This document shows, piece after piece, positions 42,268 to 50,169 of a stretch of 64,000 nt of DNA. The position numbers and the translations under genes are program-made. Origin of the DNA: Prevotella sp. (lineage in GTDB: Bacteria > Bacteroidota > Bacteroidia > Bacteroidales > Bacteroidaceae). The notes beneath the pieces are model-generated. The model was not told where the DNA came from. It made no database searches and saw only the letters and a list, made by a program, of their open reading frames with translations. Position 1 is the first letter of the stretch. Every line of letters starts with the position of its first letter. The stretch lies in assembly GCA_022769285.1 (NCBI GenBank), contig JALEKD010000009.1, positions 1 to 64,000 on the forward strand. Direction: 5' to 3'.

Positions 42268-43140
42268 ATGGAGAAACGTAGGACTACATATCGCAGCCCG
42301 GCGGCCGGTCGCCGTCGTGGCCGTAGCAAGCGCTCATCGCGTAGGCATGGCTCCCTCTTCAGCCGTTGCCGTCTGCCGCGGTGGGCTTTCTGGCTTGGTG
42401 GTCTCTGCGTGGCCGTCCTCTACTGCTGGGCGTTCTATTATTTCTTTGTCGGCCCCACCGGGTTTCGCTGGAGAGCCCTCTATGGCGACTCTAAGTATCC
42501 CGATGGTTACGAGATACATGGCATCGACATTTCTCATTATCAGGGGAAGATAGATTGGGACGAGCTGCAGCACGCCATGATTGGTGGCTGTCCTCTTCGC
42601 TTCATTATCATAAAATCTACTGAGGGCGCGAGTCGTATGGATGCCAATTTCGCTGACAACTTTGACAACGCGCTCGAATATGGCTTCATCCGTGGTGCCT
42701 ATCACTTCTGGAGCAACAAGTCTTCGGCTCGCGAGCAGGCTTATTACTTCCTCAAGCAGGTCCGCCTTGAAGAGGGCGATCTTCCCCCTGTCCTCGACAT
42801 CGAGCATGCACCTAAGGACAAGTCGGTCGATGACTTCCAGCGCGACGTGCTTACCTGGCTCCACATTGTAGAGGACCGCTATCATGTCAAACCTATCCTC
42901 TACACATACTACAAGTTCAAGGAGCGCTACCTGAGTGCTCCCGTCTTTGACGACTACCCTTACTGGATAGCCCATTACTATGTGCCCAAGGTAGAATACA
43001 AGGGTGCGTGGAAATTCTGGCAACATACTGATGCCGGCCGTCTTCCCGGCATCAAGGGGTATGTCGATTTCAATGTTTATAATGGTTCTTACTACGACCT
43101 GAAGAAACTTACCATCGGTAGTAAGGAAGACGTGTATTGA
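42268..43140 (+). CDS. GH25 family lysozyme-like protein, membrane-anchored
   Basis: The 290-residue protein starts with an Arg/Lys-rich cytosolic segment (1-37), a single membrane helix (about 38-62, WAFWLGGLCVAVLYCWAFYYFFV) and a periplasmic GH25 domain. The catalytic motifs are GIDISHYQGKIDW and LPPVLDIEH, with later FWQHTDAGRLPGIKGYVDFN. GH25 enzymes cleave the MurNAc-GlcNAc bond of peptidoglycan. The start codon lies 2 bp after the pfp terminator T-run and an in-frame stop is directly upstream, so there is no room for a ribosome-binding site outside the terminator. Confidence 0.9.
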   Translation: MEKRRTTYRSPAAGRRRGRSKRSSRRHGSLFSRCRLPRWAFWLGGLCVAVLYCWAFYYFFVGPTGFRWRALYGDSKYPDGYEIHGIDISHYQGKIDWDELQHAMIGGCPLRFIIIKSTEGASRMDANFADNFDNALEYGFIRGAYHFWSNKSSAREQAYYFLKQVRLEEGDLPPVLDIEHAPKDKSVDDFQRDVLTWLHIVEDRYHVKPILYTYYKFKERYLSAPVFDDYPYWIAHYYVPKVEYKGAWKFWQHTDAGRLPGIKGYVDFNVYNGSYYDLKKLTIGSKEDVY

Positions 43141-43156
43141 CAGCGCCGTCGCCAGC

Positions 43157-44017
43157 CTACGCTCTGCCTAACACTAAGCAGGCCCAGTCGCCCAGCGTGT
43201 GTCGGGCGGTCTCTTGCAGACCTAAGGCAGTGGCCCGCTCGCTCAGCATGGGTATGTCGGTAGGATAGAAGCCGCTTAGTATAAGCGTGGCACTGGGTGC
43301 CATCACCCGTACGAACCGCTCCATATCGGCCAGCAGTATATTGCGGTTTATGTTGGCCATCACCACGTCAAAGGGGGTGGTCAGCGTGTCGGTCACGCGG
43401 GCATTGCCTAACCTTATGTCCAGTGCCACGTGATTAATGTCGCCATTGTGGCGCGCATTGTTTACACTCCACTCATCTATGTCGTACCCCACACAGGCCG
43501 CGGCCCCCAACTTGGCAGCCGCTATGGACAGTATGCCCGTGCCTGTACCACAGTCTAAGGTGCGGAGCCCCTGTAGGTTCATGTCGAGCAGCGTGGCTAT
43601 TATCATCTGCGTGGTTTCGTGTGTGCCCGTACCAAATGCCTGTCGCGCGTCGATGCCTATCAGTATGGCGTCCTTGTCGGCCGATGGGGCAGGCAGTTTG
43701 GCATCGTAAATAATCATCCGGCGGTCTATGCGGATGGGCTCAAATCCCTGCTCTTCCCACTCTCGGTTCCAGTCTTGGTCTTCCACCTTATTAATAATAT
43801 ATGATATGGTTACCCCGTCAATGGGAAAATCGGCCAGGGCCTGTTCCAGCGCGTTGCGGTCCATCAGCTGTTCCTGTACGTAGCCGTCCAGTCCGCTGGG
43901 CGTGTCTTCAAACGATTCAAAACCGGCCTCGCCAGCCATATCGGCTATCAGGTCTTTTACAGTTTGCATCAGCGAGGGGTCGCATTGTATGCAGAAGTGA
44001 GCTGCCTGGTATCTCAT
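43157..44017 (-). CDS. prmA: Ribosomal protein L11 methyltransferase
   Basis: PrmA trimethylates ribosomal protein L11 using SAM. The 286-residue protein has an N-terminal substrate-recognition domain and a Rossmann methyltransferase domain with RQAFGTGTHETT, motif I LDCGTGTGILSIAAAKLGA, DIDEWSV, and motif IV VMANINRNIL (the NPPY-like NxN). It converges on GH25 with 16 bp between them. Confidence 0.96.
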   Translation of the reverse strand: MRYQAAHFCIQCDPSLMQTVKDLIADMAGEAGFESFEDTPSGLDGYVQEQLMDRNALEQALADFPIDGVTISYIINKVEDQDWNREWEEQGFEPIRIDRRMIIYDAKLPAPSADKDAILIGIDARQAFGTGTHETTQMIIATLLDMNLQGLRTLDCGTGTGILSIAAAKLGAAACVGYDIDEWSVNNARHNGDINHVALDIRLGNARVTDTLTTPFDVVMANINRNILLADMERFVRVMAPSATLILSGFYPTDIPMLSERATALGLQETARHTLGDWACLVLGRA

Positions 44018-44057
44018 AGTGTCGCGTAGTGGTGATTAAACATTTCTAATTCGGTTG

Positions 44058-44065
44058 CAAATTTA
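44058..44065 (-). promoter_or_regulatory. -7 element for prmA
   Basis: TAAATTTG on the minus strand, about 40 bp before the prmA start; no clear -33 box. Confidence 0.45.
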
Positions 44066-44166
44066 TAAAAAATAGGGAAAAACCTACCATTGTTTAGGGT
44101 TTTTCCTTAATTTTGCAACTGCAATGGTGCTATTTTTGCACTATGGAAATTGTAGAGATAATAATT

Positions 44167-45126
44167 ATGCGAATGAATATGAAGAAAATCTTTCTGCTTG
44201 CAGTCCTCATCGGAGCAATGCCAGTCGCTATGATGGCGCAGGACGATGATCTTTACTTCACACCGAAGAAGAAGACCGACAGCAACAGCTCCCTTTCTTC
44301 TGAGCAGCCTGCCTACTATGTGGGCAGCAACCGCGACGTAGACGAGTATAACCGTCGGGGCAAGTACTGGAGCCACTACCAGAAGATAGGTTCTGACGGC
44401 AAGGGCAATGACATCATCCAGTTCCAGAAAGGCAATGGCGTGTACCCTGACTCTGCTTATATCGACACTACCTTTGTCGGCAAGTATTATGACACTATGG
44501 TCGACGGCGACTACGCTTACTCCCAGCGCATGAGTCGCTGGGACGGCTTCTACGACCCTTGGCTCTATGGTTACCGTTGGGGCTTTGGCCCATACTGGCG
44601 TTCGGCCTGGTACGATCCTTGGTACTACAGCGCCTGGTATGATCCCTGGTATTATGACTATTACGGCTGGGGATGGCCCTATCGCTATGGCGGCTACTAT
44701 GCCGGTTGGGGATACCCCTATTATTATGGTGGCTGGGGATGGCCTGGCTACTGGGGTGGTGGCTATGTGGCCCACTATGGCCCGTCTAATGGTTTTGCCG
44801 GCAGACGTACATGGGGTGGCCCATCGCGTGGCGGCATTGGCAACGGCATGAGTCACGCCGGCCGTAACGCCACTACCTTTGGTGGCCGTACCAATACCGT
44901 ACAGCGCAACAGCCAGTCCTACGACCGTAACCGCCAGTTTGGCCAGCGCGTCAATACCGACCGCCAGACTCCTACCAACTTCGGCAACCGTACCTATGGC
45001 CCCTCTATGAACAGCGGCTCGTTCGGCGGTGGCTCGTTCGGTGGCGGCAGGCCATCCGGTGGCTTCGGTGGCGGACACGTTGGAGGTGGCGGCGGAGGCG
45101 GCCATTTTGGCGGTGGTCACCGTTAA
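44167..45126 (+). CDS. Secreted Gly/Tyr/Trp-rich protein of unknown function
   Basis: Starts at 44167, 44173 or 44179 are close together. Each gives a signal peptide (MKKIFLLAVLIGAMPVAMMAQ) cleaved before DDDLYF. The ordered N-terminal part (to about 130) contains DVDEYNRRGKYWSHYQ and SAYIDTTFVGKYYDTMVDGDYAYSQRMSRWDGFYDPW. A tract dominated by Tyr, Trp, Gly and Pro follows (about 130-210, repeated AWYDPWYY). A Gly/Arg/Asn-rich region and a final FGGG-type tail rich in Gly and His end the protein. Such composition suggests a surface or extracellular structural protein. It lies 41 bp upstream of the porin gene. Confidence 0.75.
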   Translation: MRMNMKKIFLLAVLIGAMPVAMMAQDDDLYFTPKKKTDSNSSLSSEQPAYYVGSNRDVDEYNRRGKYWSHYQKIGSDGKGNDIIQFQKGNGVYPDSAYIDTTFVGKYYDTMVDGDYAYSQRMSRWDGFYDPWLYGYRWGFGPYWRSAWYDPWYYSAWYDPWYYDYYGWGWPYRYGGYYAGWGYPYYYGGWGWPGYWGGGYVAHYGPSNGFAGRRTWGGPSRGGIGNGMSHAGRNATTFGGRTNTVQRNSQSYDRNRQFGQRVNTDRQTPTNFGNRTYGPSMNSGSFGGGSFGGGRPSGGFGGGHVGGGGGGGHFGGGHR

Positions 45127-45167
45127 AAGCCCTGTTCTTATCGTTAAACCCTTAAAAAATCAATTAT

Positions 45168-46724
45168 ATGAATACTAAATATATAGTAGTAGCGGTCTTG
45201 GCTTCGCTGATGGCCTTGCCTGTGGCCGCGCAGGAGACTTATCAAGATACTAAGCTCATTGACAACGACCTCAACGGCACGGCGCGCTACGTGGGCATGG
45301 GTGGCGCCATGGAGGCCCTGGGTGCCGATATATCGACTATCAGCACCAACCCGGCAGGTCTCGGCCTGATGCGTAAGGGCCAGGTGAGCCTTACCGGTGG
45401 GTTGGTTTTGCAGTCAGGCGTGAGCAATGACCTGCGCTATCGCGACATCGGCGTCCGTATCAATGGCAACCAGACCAATGCCAGCTTTGACCAGATAGGC
45501 ATAGTCTACCCCGTCAGGTTTATGGGCCAGTCGCGCCTTACTCTCGGTTTCAACTATCACAAGAGTCGCAACTTCGACCAAATTTTGTCTGCTGGCGGAG
45601 CACTCAGCAACGCCTCGCAAGGCAAGCTTTCGGCCATCAAGTACGACAAAGTGGGCGAGTGGGGCTGGAACGGTGTCGATGCCAACTACCAGCGACTGTT
45701 CGAGAAGACAGGAGAGGATGGTAAGAAGACCATGGACTACTATAATGGTACGGCTTACCTCTTCGGTCAGTACCAGAAGGGCTATATCGGCGAGTACGAC
45801 TTCAATATGAGCGGTAGTATCAATGACCGTGTGTACCTGGGCCTCACCGTAGGTCTGCACGATGTCAACTACCGTTCCTACAGCATCTATACAGAGAACC
45901 TGGAACAGCAGGCAATATCGTCGAACTGGGAGGAACTGAAGATAGACGGTACTGGTTTTGATGTCAAGGTAGGCGCCATCTTCCTGCCGGTCGAGGGCTC
46001 GCCTTTCCGTATCGGTGTCTACATTAACAGCCCTGTGTTCTACGACCTCAGTCTTACCGGTACCAATGCTCTTACTATCAACAGCCCCGCTGGCAATGGC
46101 AACTCTGACAACAACTGCTCTTACGACTACCGTGTCTATACTCCGTGGAAGTTTGGCGTCAGCTTAGGTCATACCATGAGCAATGTCCTCGCCCTGGGCG
46201 CCACCTACGAGTACTCCGATTACGGCACCATCGACAACCGCGTTATAGATGGTAGCTATTACGACCCCTGGTATGGCGATGTCTACGACTCGAGCAGTAG
46301 CGACGATGCCATGAACAGTCATACTAAGAGCACCCTCAAGGGCGTGCATACCCTTAAACTGGGTGCCGAGCTCAAGTTGCTGCCCAATCTGGCCCTGCGT
46401 GCCGGTTACAACTATCTCTCGGCCGTCTTTGATGAACGTGGCTTCCGCAACGGCTCTATCGAGTCGCCCGGAGTGGGCTACGCCACCTCTACCGACTATA
46501 CCAACTGGAAGGACACTAACCGCTTTACCTTTGGACTGGGCTTCCAGGCCAGCAAGAACTTCAGCGTAGACCTGGCTTACCAGTACAGTCAGACCGATGG
46601 CGACTTCTACCCATTTATGAGCTACGATGGCGACGCCAATCCTGACAACAACTGCGTGGTTAACGCCACCAAGGTGAGCCACAAGCGCAACCAGCTGATG
46701 GCTACGCTCACCTACCGTTTCTAA
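45168..46724 (+). CDS. OmpP1/FadL-type outer-membrane transport protein
   Basis: The 518-residue protein has a signal peptide (to about 21, PVAAQ) and the FadL/TodX start TARYVGMGGAMEALGADISTISTNPAGLGLMRKGQVSLTGG, the N-terminal hatch of long-chain fatty-acid or hydrophobic-substrate channels. The rest is amphipathic beta strands with aromatic girdles. The last strand, NQLMATLTYRF, ends in Phe as outer-membrane barrels do. The substrate cannot be read from sequence. It follows the Gly/Tyr/Trp-rich secreted protein and may share its transcript. Confidence 0.85.
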   Translation: MNTKYIVVAVLASLMALPVAAQETYQDTKLIDNDLNGTARYVGMGGAMEALGADISTISTNPAGLGLMRKGQVSLTGGLVLQSGVSNDLRYRDIGVRINGNQTNASFDQIGIVYPVRFMGQSRLTLGFNYHKSRNFDQILSAGGALSNASQGKLSAIKYDKVGEWGWNGVDANYQRLFEKTGEDGKKTMDYYNGTAYLFGQYQKGYIGEYDFNMSGSINDRVYLGLTVGLHDVNYRSYSIYTENLEQQAISSNWEELKIDGTGFDVKVGAIFLPVEGSPFRIGVYINSPVFYDLSLTGTNALTINSPAGNGNSDNNCSYDYRVYTPWKFGVSLGHTMSNVLALGATYEYSDYGTIDNRVIDGSYYDPWYGDVYDSSSSDDAMNSHTKSTLKGVHTLKLGAELKLLPNLALRAGYNYLSAVFDERGFRNGSIESPGVGYATSTDYTNWKDTNRFTFGLGFQASKNFSVDLAYQYSQTDGDFYPFMSYDGDANPDNNCVVNATKVSHKRNQLMATLTYRF

Positions 46725-46755
46725 GTGGCCTACCACATACATTATCATCTATATC

Positions 46756-46792
46756 GCACAGCCCAGGGGCTTTCAAGGCGCCTGGGCTGTGC
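46756..46792 (+). terminator. Hairpin after the porin gene, probable terminator
   Basis: GCACAGCCCAGG (46756-46767) pairs perfectly with CCTGGGCTGTGC (46781-46792). No U-tract follows, so it may instead stabilise the mRNA 3' end. Confidence 0.6.
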
Positions 46793-46800
46793 TGTGTTAA

Positions 46801-46814
46801 TATAATAAGGTATA
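46801..46814 (+). repeat. 14-mer TATAATAAGGTATA, copy 2
   Basis: Exact copy in the gap between the porin hairpin and the helicase-associated-domain gene. Confidence 0.7.
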
Positions 46815-46902
46815 TGGCTGTGTCGCCCATTACGGCCATGGCCGATAGGGCCATGGTCACGGCTCTACGGGCAACCATCATCCCCATAATACTAAGAACC
46901 GT

Positions 46903-47130
46903 ATGAGCAAAACCAACGAACAGCGATGGCAAGAAAACTACGATCAGCTCAAGGCCTATGTCCTGGAGCACCACCAGTTGCCCAATAAGAAGAAGGCCGA
47001 GAACCGCGGCCTGCTCAACTGGTGGAAGTACAACCAGCGCCTTATCCGACAGGGCAAGCTAAGCCCCGAGCGGACAGAGCGGTTACGCCAACTCAGCGAC
47101 CTGCGCCATGTGCGGGAACTGTGGACGTAG
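46903..47130 (+). CDS. Stand-alone helicase-associated (HA) domain mini-protein
   Basis: The 75-residue protein is a single HA-domain-like unit. RWQENYDQLKAYVLEHHQLPNK is followed by RGLLNWWKYNQRLIRQGKL and SPERTERLRQL, the W...Y..L..Y....G....P then L..W...QR pattern found in tandem on some DEAD/DEAH helicases and implicated in nucleic-acid binding. Here it is alone, basic, and not fused to a helicase. Its stop lies 4 bp from the end of the S46 peptidase remnant on the other strand. Confidence 0.7.
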   Translation: MSKTNEQRWQENYDQLKAYVLEHHQLPNKKKAENRGLLNWWKYNQRLIRQGKLSPERTERLRQLSDLRHVRELWT

Positions 47131-47134
47131 CTCC

Positions 47135-48350
47135 CTACTGCGCCCCGAGCTCGGCGAGGATGTACTGGGAGCGCGATAGATGGCGCACCACCCACAGTAT
47201 GTAGTCAGTGCTTACCACTATGTTGCGCATGTACCGTGGGTCGTTGCGGTAGATACTGAATGTACTCTCAGCCGTACGGTCAAAGTTGACCCCTACCAGC
47301 TCGCCGCGCGCATTGAGTACTGCGCTGCCGCTGTTGCCAGCCGCTGTCTCGGCATTGGTGGTAAAGCAGGCTATCGTCCTTTGCGTGGCTGTCCCCAGCA
47401 GTCTTCTGAACTTAGGCACCACTGTGTCGGTGCGCGCCAGCATCTCGTCCATATAGCCTATGTCCATTACCCGTCCGGTAGAGAAGCGCAGCGTGTGGTT
47501 GGCGTCATACGGCTCGATGCTTCTGGTACCCATTTCATGTTTGGCACGCATGTATGTATTGTACAGCAGGGTGTTGAGCCTTCGCCAGAGCATGGCCGCG
47601 CGTGTCTGGCGCTGCACCCGGTTGATATAGATGTCCAGGCAGATGCGGTAGAGCGTGTCGGTGGCCAGGCGATCGGTTCCCTTGTCAATACTTTCAGTTA
47701 AGAAACGTTCCAGACGGGCACTGTCTGTCAGCAAAGACGTGGCGTACAGCCTGTCCATGTCCACGGGCCGGCGCAGTGCCTGTGGCAGCAGGTCCTGAGG
47801 TACTGCCCGTAGGTAGAAGGGTAGCACGGTCTTCATCATGCCGCAGTCCTCGGCCATACTGATAGACGGGAAAAAACTCCCGCACGTTGCGCTGTATGGC
47901 CGCTATCTCCCGGGCCATGTCCCTGGCCCTCGTCTTGCGTTTGGCCACGTCTATGGCTATCAGCTTCTCAAACTTTCCGGCAAAGGGGATGATGCCGGCT
48001 CCGCTGCCCACCAACTGGTCAAACGCCTCGTCCATGTGGTTATATACCGTGACCCTCGCGTACACACTGTCCATCCTGTCTATGAGCCGTGCCCCATAGC
48101 GCTGCTGTCGTCGCGGGTCGCTGTCTATCCATTGTCGCAGCCTTAGGTCTTCTGCCCGCTTCTGCGCCACCAGCCCAGTGGCCCTTACGCCTTGTATCTC
48201 GCCCATTGAGCGCAGATATACATTCCTCAGCTTACTGATACGCACATCATAGCCCGACCGCGACACTCCGGTGGCCCGTTGCCGACAGCTGTCCAGAAAG
48301 TCTATCTTGGCCTTGAGCACGTCGGCACGTAGCTGGGTGTCGTGGTTCAC
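47135..48350 (-). pseudogene. S46 family dipeptidyl-peptidase remnant, 5'-truncated and frameshifted
   Basis: Two overlapping frames encode consecutive parts of an S46 (DPP7/DPP11-like) serine peptidase. The first (48350-47870) covers the helical middle region (KFEKLIAIDVAKRKTRARDMAREIAAIQRNVREFFP). The second (47857-47135) continues with SMAEDCGMMKTVLPFYLR and reaches the catalytic-Ser block AAGNSGSAVLNARGELVGVNFD and the C-terminal TDYILWVVRHL. The switch falls at a run of six A on the plus strand (47871-47876). S46 enzymes are about 700 residues; the N-terminal third with catalytic His and Asp is absent and an in-frame stop lies just upstream. No active enzyme can be made. Confidence 0.85.
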
Positions 48351-48407
48351 TATTAAGTGCTATACATAGTAGTGCTAATAGTCTCATATCTATGGTCGGG
48401 TTGTGGT

Positions 48408-48421
48408 TATACCTTATTATA
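48408..48421 (-). repeat. 14-mer TATAATAAGGTATA, copy 3 (reverse)
   Basis: Exact reverse-complement copy between the S46 remnant and the secreted-protein gene, close to the point where the remnant's 5' part is lost. Confidence 0.7.
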
Positions 48422-48426
48422 ATGGC

Positions 48427-49632
48427 TTATCTTATCACTACCTTCTTGCCATCGCGTATGTATATGCTGGCCGGAAGCTGTGTACCCTCTACCTTGACAC
48501 CCTGCAGGGTATAAGTGCCCTTGCGTGCCGTGGTGCCAGTGGTCGGGGTGTGTATGCCCGTTATCACCTCGTCAGGGGTTACGCCTCCCCAGGCTATGCA
48601 GGTCTCTTTCTCGTTCAGATAGTTCAGGTATATGAAGAACCGTCCCTCTCTTTCCAGGTCTATCTTCATGCTCTTAGGATTGTCGTCGACCATATCGCGC
48701 ACAAAGCGTACGTTGTCTTTCTTGTTGACCAACTTCATGGGATAGCGTTTGATGTTGCTGCTGTTAGTAAACACGCCTGCCGAGTAGTGCTCGTCGTCAT
48801 CTTCTATCCAGTTGTCAGCTCCCGCCGAGGCCAGACTGCGCTGAGCCTTGGTGTAGTACACGCGGTGCTCTCCGGGAGCACCCACCAGGATGTAGGGCGA
48901 GTTGTTGGCTATGACGGTGTTGCCCACATAACCGTTAAACTTCACTTTGCCGCCCGATACAGATACATAGGTTATGTACAGGTCCTTGCCGGTGAAGAAG
49001 TAGCCCTTGGCGTTAAAGGGCAGATAGCCCGACTCGGGCACGGTTACCGTCTCCACAGTGGTGCCCCATATCTGGGTGTCGTAAGCCTTTACCCCGATGG
49101 TGTTAGATACCTCAAAGTCGGTGTTGCTGTTGTTCGTGTCGTACAGCATCACCCCTCCGTCGTGGCTCAGTGCCGTGCGCCGGTAAGCCACGTAGCCATC
49201 CTTGTTCATCTTGACATTGGCTACCACATAGCTGGCATCCTGCGTGTCGCTCAGACGTTTGCGTGTGGCATCTATGGTGTATTCCGTACCGTTGGCTTTG
49301 GTCTTCAGTATCTCTACGGCATCCATGGCATAGTAGGTGTTGAAAGGCAGATAGCGGCTGCCCGTAGTCTTGCCGTTGGCGTACACGTATGTGCTCTCAT
49401 CGCTGGCCGTCAGATGGCTGCCGTTCTTCTGTGAGATGAGTACGATGCCTGCGTCGCCGCCATTGGTGAGGTTTACGGCCTTGGTGTTGGCATTAAACGA
49501 GAAGACGAGCTTCAGGTTGGGCACATCGGCATTGTCTGTGCTCATGCCGCCAAACTCGAAGTCGGCCTTGCTCAGGTCGGGCCCGTTCTGAGCCGCTGCG
49601 CTGTGGTCTATGGCACATGCGGCTATCACCAC
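48427..49632 (-). CDS. Secreted protein with Bacteroidales-type C-terminal motif, 5'-truncated
   Basis: The 401-residue ORF encodes a beta-rich Asn/Thr/Gly-rich protein. It ends GTYTLQGVKVEG...LPASIYIRDGKKVVIR, the TLQG...GIYI.NGKK pattern common at the C-termini of secreted Prevotella and Bacteroides proteins. The N-terminus MVIAACAIDHSAAAQ looks like the second half of a signal peptide whose charged start and most of the hydrophobic core are missing. It begins within the last codons of the truncated sigma gene. The likeliest explanation is a deletion that fused the two genes. The middle region has no recognised family. Confidence 0.65.
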   Translation of the reverse strand: MVIAACAIDHSAAAQNGPDLSKADFEFGGMSTDNADVPNLKLVFSFNANTKAVNLTNGGDAGIVLISQKNGSHLTASDESTYVYANGKTTGSRYLPFNTYYAMDAVEILKTKANGTEYTIDATRKRLSDTQDASYVVANVKMNKDGYVAYRRTALSHDGGVMLYDTNNSNTDFEVSNTIGVKAYDTQIWGTTVETVTVPESGYLPFNAKGYFFTGKDLYITYVSVSGGKVKFNGYVGNTVIANNSPYILVGAPGEHRVYYTKAQRSLASAGADNWIEDDDEHYSAGVFTNSSNIKRYPMKLVNKKDNVRFVRDMVDDNPKSMKIDLEREGRFFIYLNYLNEKETCIAWGGVTPDEVITGIHTPTTGTTARKGTYTLQGVKVEGTQLPASIYIRDGKKVVIR

Positions 49633-49913
49633 AGCATCTCTTCTGGCATCCGGCTTATGCCCCCTGTCTTCTTCAGATAGGTCAGTGTGTTGTTGCGTAT
49701 GGCAGTAAAGAGGTAGGGATATAGTTGCGTGCCTACCAGCAGGTCGCGCCGTGTTTTCCAGAAGTGTACGAAGAACGACTGGACGATGTCCTCGGTAGCG
49801 TCAAAGTCGTCGGTAAATTGCAGGGAGTAGAGACAGAGCGGCATATAGTAGGCGTCGAAGAGCATGCGGAAGCCTGCCGCCCGGTCTGTGTGCAGCATGC
49901 TGATAATATCCAT
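49626..49913 (-). pseudogene. Truncated ECF sigma factor (region 2 only)
   Basis: From ATG 49913 the frame gives MDIISMLHTDRAAGFRMLFDAYYMPLCLY, then FTDDFDATEDIVQSFFVHFWK, typical sigma-70 region 2 of Bacteroidales ECF factors. It stops after KKTGGISRMPEEMLW (95 residues). Region 4, needed for -35 recognition, is missing; intact members have about 180-190 residues. The stop lies at the junction with the secreted-protein gene. Upstream in-frame ATGs (to 50009) lie at or before the promoter box. Confidence 0.8.
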
Positions 49914-49946
49914 GTCCTTTGACGCCAGTCTGTTCATCTCTGCTTG

Positions 49947-49954
49947 CAAAATTA
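49947..49954 (-). promoter_or_regulatory. -7 element of the truncated sigma gene
   Basis: TAATTTTG on the minus strand; transcription would begin near 49940, supporting a start at 49913. Confidence 0.5.
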
Positions 49955-50152
49955 CGATATTTCCTTTTTTATAGTACATGGTGAGCCATGTTTTTTTGGC
50001 CCTTTTCAATGAAAATACCTATTAGTAGTGATGTGGCCGTCCCTGCTGGCACACTCCCGCGTGCCCTAACTGTCAGGGAAGGGGGCAGGACTAAATGGGC
50101 GAGTGTCCCTACATTTTTTATTACAAGCGCCCTGTAATTCGCAGATTTTAAT

Positions 50153-50160
50153 TAAATTTG
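50153..50160 (+). promoter_or_regulatory. -7 element of the GHL10 gene
   Basis: TAAATTTG overlaps the in-frame ATG at 50158 and so excludes it; the real start at 50170 would have a very short leader. Confidence 0.5.
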
Positions 50161-50169
50161 CAATTACTT

